Shown here: positions 37,636-47,238 of the stretch, piece after piece
How positions within the stretch are numbered: position 1 is the first letter of the stretch
Layout: each line of letters opens with the position of its first letter
Assembly (NCBI RefSeq): GCF_001028705.1
Contig: NZ_CP011770.1
Coordinates: 2,607,501-2,671,500 of the forward strand
Source of the DNA: Croceicoccus naphthovorans
GTDB lineage: Bacteria; Pseudomonadota; Alphaproteobacteria; Sphingomonadales; Sphingomonadaceae
Length of the DNA: 64,000 bases
Direction: 5' to 3'
Notes under the pieces: generated by a model
Database searches by the model: none
Told to the model about the DNA's origin: nothing
What the model saw: only the letters and a program-made list of their open reading frames with translations
Program-made: the position numbers and the translations under genes

Positions 37636-37754
37636 CAGATGTCCCCCGCCTTGCCGTCGCGCACCAGCATCGCGGCCAGCGCCAGCGCGGACACGCCGCA
37701 CCAGATCAGCGAACCGTAGATCAGGATTTCCAGGAATCCGGCGGAAAAGGTCAT
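37632..37754 (-). CDS. 40-residue single-span membrane protein, symporter accessory candidate
   Basis: ATG 37754 reads MTFSAGFLEILIYGSLIW, a single hydrophobic helix (about residues 8-30), then a charged tail ending RDGKAGDIW. Its ATG overlaps the symporter stop (ATGA) and its stop overlaps the pyrB GTG (GTGA), so it is sandwiched in a fully coupled operon. Small accessory membrane peptides of symporters are known; assignment here is by position and topology only. Easily missed because of length. Confidence 0.7.
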   Translation of the reverse strand: MTFSAGFLEILIYGSLIWCGVSALALAAMLVRDGKAGDIW

Positions 37755-39175
37755 GCGGTCTCCTTCAGCCGGGTCCAGTCGAACCGGCTAGAGCTTAGGG
37801 CACAGACAACCAACACCCAGACCATCGACACCGCCGTCGCGATCAGCGTCGCGACGTACCATGCGATGGCAAAGTAACAGATAAGGCCGACGCCTGCACC
37901 CAGAACCATGGCACCCACCGCAGACAGGGCATTGGCGCTCCGCCAGTAGAGGCCAGTTACGATAGGCCAGATCATCGCGCCCACCAGCGGCCCGGCGAAG
38001 AACAGCACCGTCGCCAGCGTGCCGATACGCGGCAGACATACCAGCCACGTCAGCACGCCAAGGCCCAGCGTGACCATCTGGGCCGTGCGTTTCAGGCTGG
38101 GGCTGTCACCGCCCCGCTTCAGCAGTTTGCGCCAGATGTCTTCGGTGACAAGGTCGGACGTTGCGGCCAGCAAGCTGTCGATGCTGGAGGCGAGCGAGCA
38201 GAACACGATGATGAACACGCCGATCGCGCCAACGCTGCCCAGCACTTGCGCCACGACCAGCGGTCCCACCATGTCGGCGCTGGGCACCGCAACGCCCAAT
38301 GCGCCCGATGCCAGCGCGATGAATCCGGCGGCAACCGGGATCGGCAGCCAGACAAGCCCGCCTATCAGGAACGCCTTGCCCGCCACGCCCTTGCGGAAGG
38401 CGAAGGCGCGGCTCCACCACACGTTGTTGTGAAACACCTCGCCCAGCCCGAACAGCAGGTTATTGAAAATCGCCATGATCGCGGCGGGGAACAGCACGTC
38501 GAGCAGCGCGGGCTTGGTCGCCGAAAGGTTCGCGTGAATCTGCTCCACCGACACGTTTTGCAGGACCGAAAAGCCCACGACCACGATGCCGACGATGATG
38601 ATCAGCGATTGGATAAAGTCGGTGCCGATCACCGCCGCCAGCCCGCCGCGCATCGTGTAGATGACGCAAACGCCAAGGATGACGCTCATCCCCCAGGCGT
38701 AATCGATGCCCGCCAGCGCCTCCAGCAGGATGCCGCCCGCCATTGCCATGCTGACCAGCCATGTCAGCGAATAGAACAGCGTGAAGATAAGGAAGATGCC
38801 CCACGCCAGCTTGCCATAGCGCAGCCGGAAAAAGTCGCCGCTGGTATAACCGTGGGGCATTAGTTCACGGATACGTTTGGCCATCGGCGCAAACAGGATC
38901 AGGCCGAAAGCGGCCGTCGAATAGGCAAGCATGCCCCAGACGCCCAGTTGCAGCGCGAACTGCGGGGCCAGCATCGTCGTGTTCGACGTAATCCACGTCG
39001 CCGCCGCCGTCGCGGTACCCAGCGCGAGGCCGATGTTGCGACCGGCCAGCGCGTGATCCTCGAAACTCTTGTTCCGGCGGCCCCAATAGATGCCCAGACC
39101 AACCCAAAGCACACTGAACAGCGCGAGCAGAATCCAGCCCACGGTGGGATCGAGAAAAACCTTGTCGGTCGTCAT
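37751..39175 (-). CDS. Sodium:solute symporter (SSS family)
   Basis: 474 residues, about 13 membrane spans. Family features: HALAGRNIGLALGTATAAAT, GYTSGDFFRLRYGKLAWG, YTMRGGLAAVIGTDFIQSL, and SSIDSLLAATSDLVTEDI. Broad similarity is to the DUR3/PutP/PanF superfamily; the substrate cannot be told. ATG 39175 overlaps the stop of the upstream gene by 4 nt; the downstream small gene also overlaps. Neighbouring pyrB and asnB hint at nitrogen or pyrimidine-related uptake, which is only inference. Confidence 0.88.
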   Translation of the reverse strand: MTTDKVFLDPTVGWILLALFSVLWVGLGIYWGRRNKSFEDHALAGRNIGLALGTATAAATWITSNTTMLAPQFALQLGVWGMLAYSTAAFGLILFAPMAKRIRELMPHGYTSGDFFRLRYGKLAWGIFLIFTLFYSLTWLVSMAMAGGILLEALAGIDYAWGMSVILGVCVIYTMRGGLAAVIGTDFIQSLIIIVGIVVVGFSVLQNVSVEQIHANLSATKPALLDVLFPAAIMAIFNNLLFGLGEVFHNNVWWSRAFAFRKGVAGKAFLIGGLVWLPIPVAAGFIALASGALGVAVPSADMVGPLVVAQVLGSVGAIGVFIIVFCSLASSIDSLLAATSDLVTEDIWRKLLKRGGDSPSLKRTAQMVTLGLGVLTWLVCLPRIGTLATVLFFAGPLVGAMIWPIVTGLYWRSANALSAVGAMVLGAGVGLICYFAIAWYVATLIATAVSMVWVLVVCALSSSRFDWTRLKETA

Positions 39176-39567
39176 GCCGCGTCCTCCCCATCCCGCGCAC
39201 CGCGCACGATCACGACGATGGTCGACATGAAGACGAGCGCCCCGACAGCGGCCAGCCACAGGGCAAGCGTCAGTGACTGATGCCCAACCTCGACCGCGAG
39301 GGCTTCAGAAACCGCGCCGCTATCGCCAGTCAGCTCCATCCGGTAATCGCCCTCGGCCAGACCGGACAGGAACACCGCTCCGCCATCGCCGCGATAGACA
39401 TCACGCGCCGCGCCGCCTTCGGGAGTCAGGGTCAGCGTCACCGGCTCATCGCTGGTCCATTCGATCTGCACCTGACCGCTATCGGTGAAGACCGGGCCGG
39501 GATCGGTAAATGCGGGGGCCGCCATCGCAAGCGCGGGGAACAACGAGATCGAGAACAGGGCCGCCAA
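39172..39567 (-). CDS. Secreted or membrane-anchored small protein coupled to the symporter
   Basis: 131 residues from a TTG; the frame stays open further upstream (Arg-rich stretch before the signal segment), so the true start is uncertain. Signal-like segment LFSISLFPALAMAAP, a beta-rich Ig/FN3-like domain (about 20-95; VQIEWTSDEPVTLTLTPEGG), and a C-terminal membrane span (LALWLAAVGALVFMSTIVVI) with a charged tail. It precedes and overlaps the symporter gene, so it probably is a periplasmic accessory of it. Family not recognised. Confidence 0.7.
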   Translation of the reverse strand: MAALFSISLFPALAMAAPAFTDPGPVFTDSGQVQIEWTSDEPVTLTLTPEGGAARDVYRGDGGAVFLSGLAEGDYRMELTGDSGAVSEALAVEVGHQSLTLALWLAAVGALVFMSTIVVIVRGARDGEDAA

Positions 39568-39897
39568 CCATCGGACAGGGGCGACTGCCCGCCGCGCCGA
39601 CCGCGAAGGTCCGGATTGATCGCAAGCCGTCAGCGGCTCCCTCGGTCTTTGCCGGATTGCTTTTAAGATGCCCTGTCTTTCCTGCCGGCCAAACGCCGGA
39701 TCACCTGCCTTGATATGTTGGAACGGGCCCGCCTAACAAACTGCAACCGCCCTGTGAACCTTGAAGATTCGCCTTTTTCCGCGCTTGCGACGGGTTGAGG
39801 GCGGCGCCCACTACGCCCTCAGCGGCTTGCAATTTCGCGCCGCAAGGGTATCGGCTGGCGCAAAGCAGGCCGTTTTTCCGGCCCGACAGGAAGGACC
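39568..39897. other. Intergenic leader region upstream of bioB
   Basis: 330 bp between divergent units. It holds two hairpins: TGAGGGCG (39796-39803) with CGCCCTCA (39814-39821), and GGCCG/CGGCC around a T-rich loop just before the bioB RBS (AGGAAGGA). No convincing BioR box (TTATMKATAA) was found. They could form a leader that affects bioB expression; nothing else is recognised. Confidence 0.4.
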
Positions 39898-40920
39898 ATG
39901 ACCGTGACCGAAGCCAGCGCCCCCCCGCGCAACGACTGGACCCGCGAAGAAATCGCGGCCCTGTTCGACCTGCCGTTCACCGAACTGGTCTTTCGCGCCG
40001 CCGAAGTGCACCGCGCCAATCACCCGGCGAACGAAGTGCAGATGTCGACCCTGCTTTCGATCAAGACCGGCGGTTGCCCCGAAGACTGCGGCTATTGCTC
40101 TCAATCGGCAAGCGCCGACAGCGGCGTAAAGGCGACGAAGCTGATGGACGTGCGCGCCGTGCTGCAGGCTGCGGCTCAGGCGGCAGATCAGGGCAGCACC
40201 CGGTTCTGCATGGGCGCGGCATGGCGCAACCCGAAAGAGCGCGACATGCCCGCCATCGTCGAGATGATCAAAGGCGTGCGCGAGATGGGCATGGAAACCT
40301 GCATGACGCTGGGCATGCTGACCAAGGACCAGTCCGACACGCTGGCCGAGGCGGGCCTCGATTACTACAACCACAACATCGACACCTCGCCCGAAAACTA
40401 CGACAACATCATCAGCACGCGCAGCTTCGAGGATCGGCTGAACACGCTGGACAACGTGCGCACCGCGGGCATCAACGTCTGTTCGGGCGGCATCGTCGGC
40501 ATGGGCGAAACGCGGGCGGATCGCGTCGGCTTCATCCACACGCTGGCCACCCTGCCCGAACATCCCGGTTCGGTGCCGGTCAACGCGCTGGTGCCGGTAA
40601 AGGGCACGCCGCTTGGCGACATGCTGGCCGATACGCCGCTAGCCAAGATCGACGACATCGAATTCGTCCGCACCATCGCGGTCGCCCGCATCGTCATGCC
40701 CGCCAGCATGGTGCGCCTGTCGGCGGGGCGCGAATCGATGAGCGAGGGGACGCAGGCGATGTGCTTCCTTGCGGGCGCGAACTCGATCTTCACCGGCGAC
40801 AAGCTGCTCACCGCACCCAACGCGGGCGACGACAGCGATGCGGCGATGTTCGAACGGCTTGGCATCAAGGCGATGCCCGCTGCCGAGGCGAAAGCCTGCG
40901 CGGTGCGCGAAACCGCCTAA
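39898..40920 (+). CDS. bioB: Biotin synthase
   Basis: 340 residues. Radical SAM enzyme converting dethiobiotin to biotin. The 4Fe-4S site is [13 protein letters not shown] (CxxxCxxC), followed by [16 protein letters not shown] and the 2Fe-2S-associated segments including NICSG-like [14 protein letters not shown] and R in [13 protein letters not shown] 39898 with RBS AGGAAGGA. Convergent with bioA, the stops overlapping by 4 nt. Confidence 0.97.
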   Translation: MTVTEASAPPRNDWTREEIAALFDLPFTELVFRAAEVHRANHPANEVQMSTLLSIKTGGCPEDCGYCSQSASADSGVKATKLMDVRAVLQAAAQAADQGSTRFCMGAAWRNPKERDMPAIVEMIKGVREMGMETCMTLGMLTKDQSDTLAEAGLDYYNHNIDTSPENYDNIISTRSFEDRLNTLDNVRTAGINVCSGGIVGMGETRADRVGFIHTLATLPEHPGSVPVNALVPVKGTPLGDMLADTPLAKIDDIEFVRTIAVARIVMPASMVRLSAGRESMSEGTQAMCFLAGANSIFTGDKLLTAPNAGDDSDAAMFERLGIKAMPAAEAKACAVRETA

Positions 40921-42161
40921 CCCAGCGAGCGGACGCCCGCTTCGATCACCGCATAGACCCGGTCCAGCTGGGCATCGGTGATGCAATAGGGCGGCATGAC
41001 GTAGACCGTGTTGCCCAGCGGGCGCAACAGCACGTCGTTTTCGCGGAAATACGCCATCAGGCGTGGCGCCGCGTTGGCGAGGTATCCGTCCTCGCCAGGC
41101 ACATCGAACGCAGCGATGGTGCCGCAACGGCGGACGTTGCGGATCGGTAGCGCGGCAGCCAGTCGGTCCAGCCGCTCCTGCTGTTTCTCGCCCAAAGCCG
41201 CGATCCGACCCCGCACCGGCTCTTCGCGCCAGATCGAAAGGTTCGCCGCCGCCGCCGCGCAGGCGATGGGGTTGGCGGTATAGCTGGACGAATGGAAGAA
41301 CATGTCGGCCCGGTCGGTCGAGTAATGCGCTTCGTAGATCGCCTCCTGCGCCATTGTCACGGCCAGCGGGATCGCCCCGCCGGTCAAACCTTTCGACAGG
41401 CAAAGAACATCGGGCACCACGCCCGCCTGTTCGCAAGCCAGCAGCGCACCGGTGCGGCCCCAGCCGGTCATGACCTCGTCCGCGATGAACAGCACACCAT
41501 GCCGCGCGCAAATTTCGGCCATCTCGGCCAGAACGTCGGGCGGATAGAACAGCATGCCCCCTGCGCCCAGCACCAGCGGCTCAACGATAAAGGCAGCGGC
41601 ATGGTTGCGACACGCTGCGGTCAGGGCGTCGAGCGTTCCCTGCTCGGCCCCGGCATGCGGGAACGGCACGGTGACGACGTCGAACAACAAAGGCTCATAC
41701 GCGCGGTTGAACACGCCGCGTGCGCCCACCGACATCGCGCCGATGGTGTCGCCGTGATAGCTGTGCTCCATCACCACGATCTGCTGCCGCGCCGGATTGT
41801 GCCGCCGCCAATAGCCAAGCGCCATTTTCAGCGCGACTTCGACACTGGTTGAGCCGGAATCGGAGAAGAAGACCCGCGTCAGCGCATCGGGCATGATGTC
41901 GCGAAGCCCCGCCGCGACTACTTCCGCCGGTTCGTGGGTCCAGCCAGCGAAGATCACTTGGTCCAGCTTTTTCGCCTGCTCGGCAATCGCCGCCGCAATG
42001 CGCGGGTTTCCGTGGCCGTGGGTCGTGACCCACCATGACGAGATGCCGTCGATCACCTCTCGTCCGTCGGCGGTATAGAGGATCGCACCGTTCCCCCGCT
42101 CAACCACGGGGATCGGTTCTTCCAGCCCATGTTGGGTAAACGGATGCCAGATCGAGCTCAT
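40917..42161 (-). CDS. bioA: Adenosylmethionine-8-amino-7-oxononanoate aminotransferase
   Basis: 414 residues, PLP class III aminotransferase that makes 7,8-diaminopelargonate. [17 protein letters not shown] start typical of Bio[37 protein letters not shown], and the PLP Lys in [15 protein letters not shown]. The ATG overlaps the bioD stop (ATGA). Last gene of the bio operon. Confidence 0.96.
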   Translation of the reverse strand: MSSIWHPFTQHGLEEPIPVVERGNGAILYTADGREVIDGISSWWVTTHGHGNPRIAAAIAEQAKKLDQVIFAGWTHEPAEVVAAGLRDIMPDALTRVFFSDSGSTSVEVALKMALGYWRRHNPARQQIVVMEHSYHGDTIGAMSVGARGVFNRAYEPLLFDVVTVPFPHAGAEQGTLDALTAACRNHAAAFIVEPLVLGAGGMLFYPPDVLAEMAEICARHGVLFIADEVMTGWGRTGALLACEQAGVVPDVLCLSKGLTGGAIPLAVTMAQEAIYEAHYSTDRADMFFHSSSYTANPIACAAAAANLSIWREEPVRGRIAALGEKQQERLDRLAAALPIRNVRRCGTIAAFDVPGEDGYLANAAPRLMAYFRENDVLLRPLGNTVYVMPPYCITDAQLDRVYAVIEAGVRSLG

Positions 42162-42796
42162 GCGGCGAAGTCCTCAACGCGGAAATTGGCGGCGAAGGCG
42201 GCGGCCAGCGTCTCGGCATTCAGCGGATCGACCGGCGGCAGGCAGCCGAGCCGCTTTACGCCCGAAATCTCGGCGATCACGCCCTCGCTGTCGGCATTGC
42301 CCTCACCCACGAATGCAATGCCAAGGATCGGCACATTCCGCGCCTGCAGCGCTTCTATCGACAGCAGCGTGTGATTGATCGTGCCCAATGCGGTGCGTGC
42401 CACCAGTACAACAGGCAGGGCCCACTCTGCGAACTGGTCGGCATAGAGCCAGCGCCGGGTCAGCGGCACGAGCACGCCGCCCGCCCCCTCGATCACCAGC
42501 GGACCGTCGCAATCCGGGACCGCAAGGCGCGCAGGGTCGATTTCAAGTCCATCGACCTCTGCCGCGTAGTGCGGCGATGCGGGTGTGGCCAGCGAATAGA
42601 CTTCGGGCAAAAGCCGGTCTGGCGTCGCGCCTGACAGGGCTGCGACCCGGTCCTGATCGGTCCGTCCCTGCCCGTCGGTCCCGGCCTGCACCGGCTTCCA
42701 GTACGACGCACGCAGCGCGCCGGTCAGCGCAGCGGCGAAGACGGTCTTGCCGATATCGGTATCGGTGCCGGTTACGACGATGCGGGGCGCACTCAC
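42158..42796 (-). CDS. bioD: Dethiobiotin synthetase
   Basis: 212 residues. P-loop [34 protein letters not shown], and [21 protein letters not shown]-dependent closure of the ureido ring from diaminopelargonate and CO2. Starts with GTG in a TAGTG junction with bioC (1-nt overlap) and overlaps bioA by 4 nt. Confidence 0.95.
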   Translation of the reverse strand: MSAPRIVVTGTDTDIGKTVFAAALTGALRASYWKPVQAGTDGQGRTDQDRVAALSGATPDRLLPEVYSLATPASPHYAAEVDGLEIDPARLAVPDCDGPLVIEGAGGVLVPLTRRWLYADQFAEWALPVVLVARTALGTINHTLLSIEALQARNVPILGIAFVGEGNADSEGVIAEISGVKRLGCLPPVDPLNAETLAAAFAANFRVEDFAA

Positions 42797-43566
42797 TATT
42801 CGGGCCTCTGATAATGGCCGAACACGACCTCGTAAGTAACCGCCGGTCCGGACGCATCGAAGTGCGCCATCACCCGCCGCATCTGCGCGGCGCTGAGCGG
42901 GGCGTGCCCGGTCGAGGGCGTCCGCGCGCCGATTGCCTTCAGCGCGCGCAGGAAGTCGATCGCGCTGGCGTGGTGTTCGACGTGATGCTCAATCTCGACG
43001 GGTCCGGCCTGCCGGTCGGGCAGCGCTGCCCCCAGCTCCGCAACCGGCGGGAACTGACGGGTGCCAACCGGCAAGCCTTCCGCTTCGTGCGCGGCTTGCC
43101 ATTCGGCGAACGTACCCTGCCCCAAGGTGGCGAACAGGCAATGTCCGCCCTGCGCAAGCGCGTCCAGCATACGCGACAGGCCTTCGGCGTGGTGATCGAA
43201 CCACTGCATCGCAAGGCTGGAGCAGATCAGGTCGAAACCTCCGTCCGCCGGAATATCGTACTCACCATCCAGCACCGCGAAACGCCGGTCCGGCCCCTCA
43301 CCCAGCCGTTCGCGACAGCGTTCGACCATTGCCGGGGCGATGTCGGTGATCAGCCAGTCGCCATCAATCCCGCGGTCCATCATCGCTTGCGTCAGAAAAC
43401 CCGTGCCGCATCCGATCTCCAGAATGCGCGGGCGTTGCGGCAGGGTCAGCGCCGCGATCCGGTCGGCCAGCGCCTCCGCCACTTTCCTTTGCACGCGGGC
43501 ATGTCGATCGTAATCGCGCGCCTGCCCGAAGGCCGCGCCGATCCGGCCGCGTTCGACCATGCTCAT
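42796..43566 (-). CDS. bioC: Malonyl-ACP O-methyltransferase
   Basis: 256 residues. SAM methyltransferase: [16 protein letters not shown] (motif I), [32 protein letters not shown]-terminal [21 protein letters not shown] is typical of BioC. It disguises malonyl-ACP so that fatty acid synthesis makes pimeloyl-ACP methyl ester. The overlap with the hydrolase gene upstream (ATGA) fits the pair that methylates and later demethylates. Confidence 0.92.
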   Translation of the reverse strand: MSMVERGRIGAAFGQARDYDRHARVQRKVAEALADRIAALTLPQRPRILEIGCGTGFLTQAMMDRGIDGDWLITDIAPAMVERCRERLGEGPDRRFAVLDGEYDIPADGGFDLICSSLAMQWFDHHAEGLSRMLDALAQGGHCLFATLGQGTFAEWQAAHEAEGLPVGTRQFPPVAELGAALPDRQAGPVEIEHHVEHHASAIDFLRALKAIGARTPSTGHAPLSAAQMRRVMAHFDASGPAVTYEVVFGHYQRPE

Positions 43567-44198
43567 GCCAGATTGTCCGCAAAGCGTTCGATCATGACGG
43601 CGCAGTAGTCCGGATCGGTCACCGGAAGCAAATGCCCGCCATCGGTGCGTTCGATACGCTCGACCTGCGCAGCCCCCGCAAAGACGGCGGCGCGCATCGC
43701 GGGCGGCATGATTGGATCAGCGCCGCCCTGTATCGAAAGTATCGGCAGGCTGCCCCCCGCCTGTCGCGCATCGCCATCGCGCATCGCGATCAGGTCGTGC
43801 TCCAATGGCTCGCGATTGATCTCACCCTGTGCTGGCGGGGCACCGCAGCGGGCGCGAAAGTCAGCAACAACCGCTTCTGCATCGCCCGCCAATCGCCCCA
43901 GCATTCGGTCGATCAGACGCGGTGGAACGCCGGGAAAATCAGTCCGCGCGCCGAAGCAATCAAACCCGTTGATCGCGACCAAACCCCGGCATTGAGCCGG
44001 CAGCGCCCCCAATGCGCGCATCGTCCCAAAACTGTGCGTGACCAACAAGACCGGCCCATCGGTAAGCGCGGAAACAGGCGCCCCGAAATAGCCCCGGTCA
44101 TCGACAAGGCACCGGAACCGCCCCAGCCGCGAGATGACATCGTCCCAGATCGACCCGTCGAACGCCCAGCCATGCAGAAACAGCAGCGACAGGGTCAC
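43563..44198 (-). CDS. Alpha/beta hydrolase, probable pimeloyl-ACP methyl ester esterase (BioH/BioG role)
   Basis: 211 residues. LLFLHGWAFDGSIWDDV gives the oxyanion region, VTHSFGTMRALG the nucleophile Ser, GGADPIMP an acidic residue and DGGHLLPVTDP the catalytic His. It is located between bioF and bioC with overlaps on both sides (GTG start in GTGA), so removing the methyl group from pimeloyl-ACP is the likely job. It is shorter than E. coli BioH and could be assigned to a different BioH isofunctional family. Confidence 0.82.
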   Translation of the reverse strand: MTLSLLFLHGWAFDGSIWDDVISRLGRFRCLVDDRGYFGAPVSALTDGPVLLVTHSFGTMRALGALPAQCRGLVAINGFDCFGARTDFPGVPPRLIDRMLGRLAGDAEAVVADFRARCGAPPAQGEINREPLEHDLIAMRDGDARQAGGSLPILSIQGGADPIMPPAMRAAVFAGAAQVERIERTDGGHLLPVTDPDYCAVMIERFADNLA

Positions 44199-45355
44199 GG
44201 CTTCGGCCCGATTGCCGCGATCAACCGGTCGATATCCGCCTCGTCATGCGTCGCGCGCAGGGCAAGCCGCAACCGGCTCGTTCCCGCGGGCACCGTCGGC
44301 GGGCGGATCGCGGCGGCCAGCATGCCCGCTGCCTCCAACCGCGCCGCCAGCGCCATCGCATCGTCGGCTTCCCCCACAACTGCCGGAACGATCTGCGTCG
44401 ACGATTCGCCGACGTCATAGCCGTTAGCAATCAGTCCGGCCCGCAACCGGTCGGCCAGACCGGTCAGCTTCGCCCGCTCCGCATCCATGCCCGGCACAAG
44501 GTCCAACGCCGCGTCGATCGCGCCCAGCACCGCAGGCGGCGGCGCGGTGGCGTAGATGAAGCCACCGCTGGCGTTCACCAGATAGTCGCACAGCAATCGC
44601 GACCCCGCGACGTAGGCGCCGAACCCGCCCAGCGCCTTGCTGAACGTACCCATCGCCACCTCGACCCCGCCTATTACCGTGGCCGACAACCCCGCCCCGC
44701 GCGGGCCGAGCACCCCGGTCGCATGGGCCTCGTCCACGTAAAGCACAGCGTCATGGCGTTTTGCGATATCGGACAGGCGGACCATATCACTGCGGTCGCC
44801 ATCCATGCTGAAAACGGACTCGGTCAAGATCAGCCGCGCCGGGGCATCGGCGTGCTTCGCCAAAGCCGCCGCCAGCGCATTCAGATCGCTGTGGTGATAC
44901 CGCACCTGCCGTACACCCGCCGCCGCGCAGCCGTGGTGCATGCTGGCGTGGTTCAGGCGGTCGGTGAAAACCTTCACCCCCGGCATGGCTGCGACCAGCG
45001 CCGGGATTACCGCCGCGTTCGCTTGCCACCCCGATCCAAAGATCAGCGCGGCCTCCGTTCCCTTGAAGGCGGCAACCTTCGCCTCGACCGCCAGATGCGC
45101 CTCGCTGGTGCCGGTTACCAGCCGCGACGCACCGGCCCCCGCCCCGTATCGTTCAGCCCATTCGCGGGCGCGTTCGATCAACAGCGAATGCCGACTGAGA
45201 CCGAGATAATCGTTGCTCGAAAAATCGATCATCTCGCGCCCGTCGCGCACGATCCGCCCGCCATCGCGCAATTTCGCTGTGCGCAAACGCCTGCGCAGTC
45301 CGCGCGCATCCGCCCTGCCAAGGGCCTGTTCCAGGAAGGGATCGAGAAAAGGCAT
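44195..45355 (-). CDS. bioF: 8-amino-7-oxononanoate synthase
   Basis: 386 residues, PLP enzyme condensing pimeloyl-ACP with Ala. RDGREMIDFSSNDYLGLSRH, YGAGAGASRLVTGTSEAH, YVDEAHATGVLGPRGAGL, and the PLP Lys in MGTFSKALGGFG. First gene of the bioF-hydrolase-bioC-bioD-bioA operon, each gene overlapping the next. No clear regulator site was found upstream. Confidence 0.95.
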   Translation of the reverse strand: MPFLDPFLEQALGRADARGLRRRLRTAKLRDGGRIVRDGREMIDFSSNDYLGLSRHSLLIERAREWAERYGAGAGASRLVTGTSEAHLAVEAKVAAFKGTEAALIFGSGWQANAAVIPALVAAMPGVKVFTDRLNHASMHHGCAAAGVRQVRYHHSDLNALAAALAKHADAPARLILTESVFSMDGDRSDMVRLSDIAKRHDAVLYVDEAHATGVLGPRGAGLSATVIGGVEVAMGTFSKALGGFGAYVAGSRLLCDYLVNASGGFIYATAPPPAVLGAIDAALDLVPGMDAERAKLTGLADRLRAGLIANGYDVGESSTQIVPAVVGEADDAMALAARLEAAGMLAAAIRPPTVPAGTSRLRLALRATHDEADIDRLIAAIGPKP

Positions 45356-45521
45356 CGCGCGCGCTTCTTGCGGAACTCGCGCCGAACGGCAAGCGTCCGC
45401 ACGTCGCCCTTAGCCTTACCCCGCACATAACAATGTGAATGGTGCTATATCTGCTTGCTCGTGTCGCGGGTTGGCAAACGCAACGCCCGTTCATACGGCC
45501 ATGCCGAACGTCGCGGCCGGC

Positions 45522-45713
45522 ATGCAAAAGTTCGCCTCAGTTCACGCCTCAATCCACAATCACTTCAACTCCGAATGGCATCAAGAGGCAAGCCTACAAG
45601 ACCCCGCCGCTCAGCTGCCTTAGCTGAGTGGCAAAGACTCATGGGTTGAAGCGACGTCAGGGCAGGAGCTGCTTTGCCAAGTGCAGAACAGTTCGCATCC
45701 GACTGACAGCACC
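45522..45713 (+). pseudogene. IS6-family transposase remnant, C-terminal part plus right end
   Basis: Reads MQKFASVHASIHNHFNSEWH in one frame then TRPRRSAALAEWQRLMG in another, i.e. the C-terminus of an IS6-type transposase with a frameshift. About 60 bp later, TGACAGCACC ends at 45713 and is the complement of GGTGCTGTCA seen at 62367, consistent with an IS6 terminal repeat. The N-terminal two thirds are missing; the sequence between bioF and this remnant (45356-45521) shows nothing else recognisable. Confidence 0.75.
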
Positions 45714-45970
45714 GGCCGGAAAGATGACCGCATCCCGGAATGAGCGAAGGTCACTTTGCAGAGATGGAGCTGTCCATCCGTGACCGGCGCCAGCACCACG
45801 TGTCAGTAATCACCAACGTTTATGCTTTAATAATTAATCCGGTTCGAGCACCGATCTATTTATCGCAATATACCAATGATTATTCGGCATTTCTGGCAAA
45901 GAGTGCGTGAGCTTAGTGTGCCCTAATATTATAAAAATAACAATCTTCTAGACTTTGGGAGAGGGGGGAC
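45714..45970 (+). promoter_or_regulatory. AT-rich promoter region before the catabolic block
   Basis: Base composition falls sharply at 45830-45950 compared with the flanks. It most likely holds the promoter of the MFS-SDR operon. The strong RBS GGGAGAGGGGGG ends 3 nt before the GTG at 45971. No specific operator was identified. Confidence 0.4.
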
Positions 45971-47176
45971 GTGGCAGAGCTTGTATCCGCGGGTCCTGGC
46001 ATTCCTCTGGGGATGCGTGGTCGATTTGCCAAAGTGACGTTAATGGGTGGGGCGCCTCTAATGGCGCTGATGTTTGCGGCACTCGGGCCTGTGCTGCCTT
46101 CCATTGCCGATCACTACGGGGGCGGAACGCAAGGTGCGTTTGCTGCCCAGATGATCCTTACGATGCCCGCTATTGGCGTGATCATCGGCGGGATCATCGG
46201 TGGCCTGACTGTGGAGCGTTGGGGTCCAAAGCCCGTCTTGCTCGCAACATTGATGTCGTACGGGATTTGCGGCGTTCTTGGCTTCTTTGTCGATAATCTG
46301 ACGGCCCTTCTCATTTCACGATTCCTGCTCGGCTTCTGCGTCGCGCAAGTGGGCACTGCCTTCGGTACGATCGTAGGCGGTTGGTTCGAGGGCGTCGCAA
46401 GAGCCCGTATGCTTGGCTACCAGAGTGCAGTCGCAGGCGTTTTTGCCGTCTCGGGATTGCTTCTGTCCGGGGCCCTGGCCGAAATCGGAAGCTGGCAGAC
46501 GCCATTCCTTCTTTACAGCGCAGCTTTTTTCGTACTGGCGCTGGTAATATCGTTCCTGCCGAATGGCGTGGCCAAACGCGCGCCCGAAAAAGAAAGACCC
46601 TCGCTGCGCGGCCTCGTAAAGCTTTGGCCGGTCTATTGCCTAGCGATGTTCCTTTTCGTGAACTACTTCATGACTTCGATTCAGCTGTCATTCCTGCTGG
46701 CGGAAGATGGCTACTCCAGTCCGCTGACTCGCTCGTTCGTTATTGCCGCGGGCGTGTTGACGGGCGGCATTTGCGGCGGTTTCTATGGCCGCTTCTATGC
46801 GCTGCTCGGCGAACGCGGTGTGCAATTCATGTTGATGATGATGTTGGCCGCGGGGCTGATGTTGATCGGCATTTCCAGCAGCCTCGAAATGCTTTTCGCC
46901 GGTGCCATCCTGTCTGGTGGCGGTGGCGGGATGATCCCGCCGCACATCGGCGGAATTCTACTCAATCGCGTGCCGCCAGAAATTCGCGCGCGCGCAGTCG
47001 GTCTGGAATTCACCGTGCTCTACATCGCGGACTTCCTCAATCCGCTTCTGGTCACGCCGATCAGGATGGTGGTCGGACTGCACAGCACCTTTGTGCTGGC
47101 ATCCGCGATCATCGCCGTCGTCGCAATCATTCAACTGGCACGAAAGCTTCGTTCAGGGGTGCCAGTGCCAACCTGA
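45971..47176 (+). CDS. MFS transporter
   Basis: 401 residues, 12 membrane spans. The MFS loop 2-3 motif is present as GGLTVERWGPKPVLL, and the second half opens with LVKLWPVYCLAMFLFVNYFM. Drug or sugar efflux/uptake type cannot be separated. GTG start at 45971 after a strong RBS. First gene of the accessory block, with an SDR gene following after 62 bp, so it probably handles the pathway substrate or product. Confidence 0.87.
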   Translation: MAELVSAGPGIPLGMRGRFAKVTLMGGAPLMALMFAALGPVLPSIADHYGGGTQGAFAAQMILTMPAIGVIIGGIIGGLTVERWGPKPVLLATLMSYGICGVLGFFVDNLTALLISRFLLGFCVAQVGTAFGTIVGGWFEGVARARMLGYQSAVAGVFAVSGLLLSGALAEIGSWQTPFLLYSAAFFVLALVISFLPNGVAKRAPEKERPSLRGLVKLWPVYCLAMFLFVNYFMTSIQLSFLLAEDGYSSPLTRSFVIAAGVLTGGICGGFYGRFYALLGERGVQFMLMMMLAAGLMLIGISSSLEMLFAGAILSGGGGGMIPPHIGGILLNRVPPEIRARAVGLEFTVLYIADFLNPLLVTPIRMVVGLHSTFVLASAIIAVVAIIQLARKLRSGVPVPT

Positions 47177-47238
47177 TTGCCTCGCGCCGGGTGGAGGCCA
47201 CGCAGCCACATTTCAATAAATCGGGGGAGCTAAAATTT

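Noticed and set aside
45356..45471. BioR operator before bioF
   Set aside because: The nearest sequence (GCTATATCTG) does not fit the TTATMKATAA consensus well enough.
45650..45960. tRNA or sRNA between bioF and the MFS gene
   Set aside because: No cloverleaf or conserved RNA motif could be drawn; the region is explained by an IS6 end and an AT-rich promoter.
46381..47238. Upstream extension of the first SDR frame through the MFS gene
   Set aside because: The extension overlaps the MFS gene in another frame and shows no domain; the ATG at 47239 gives the standard SDR start.
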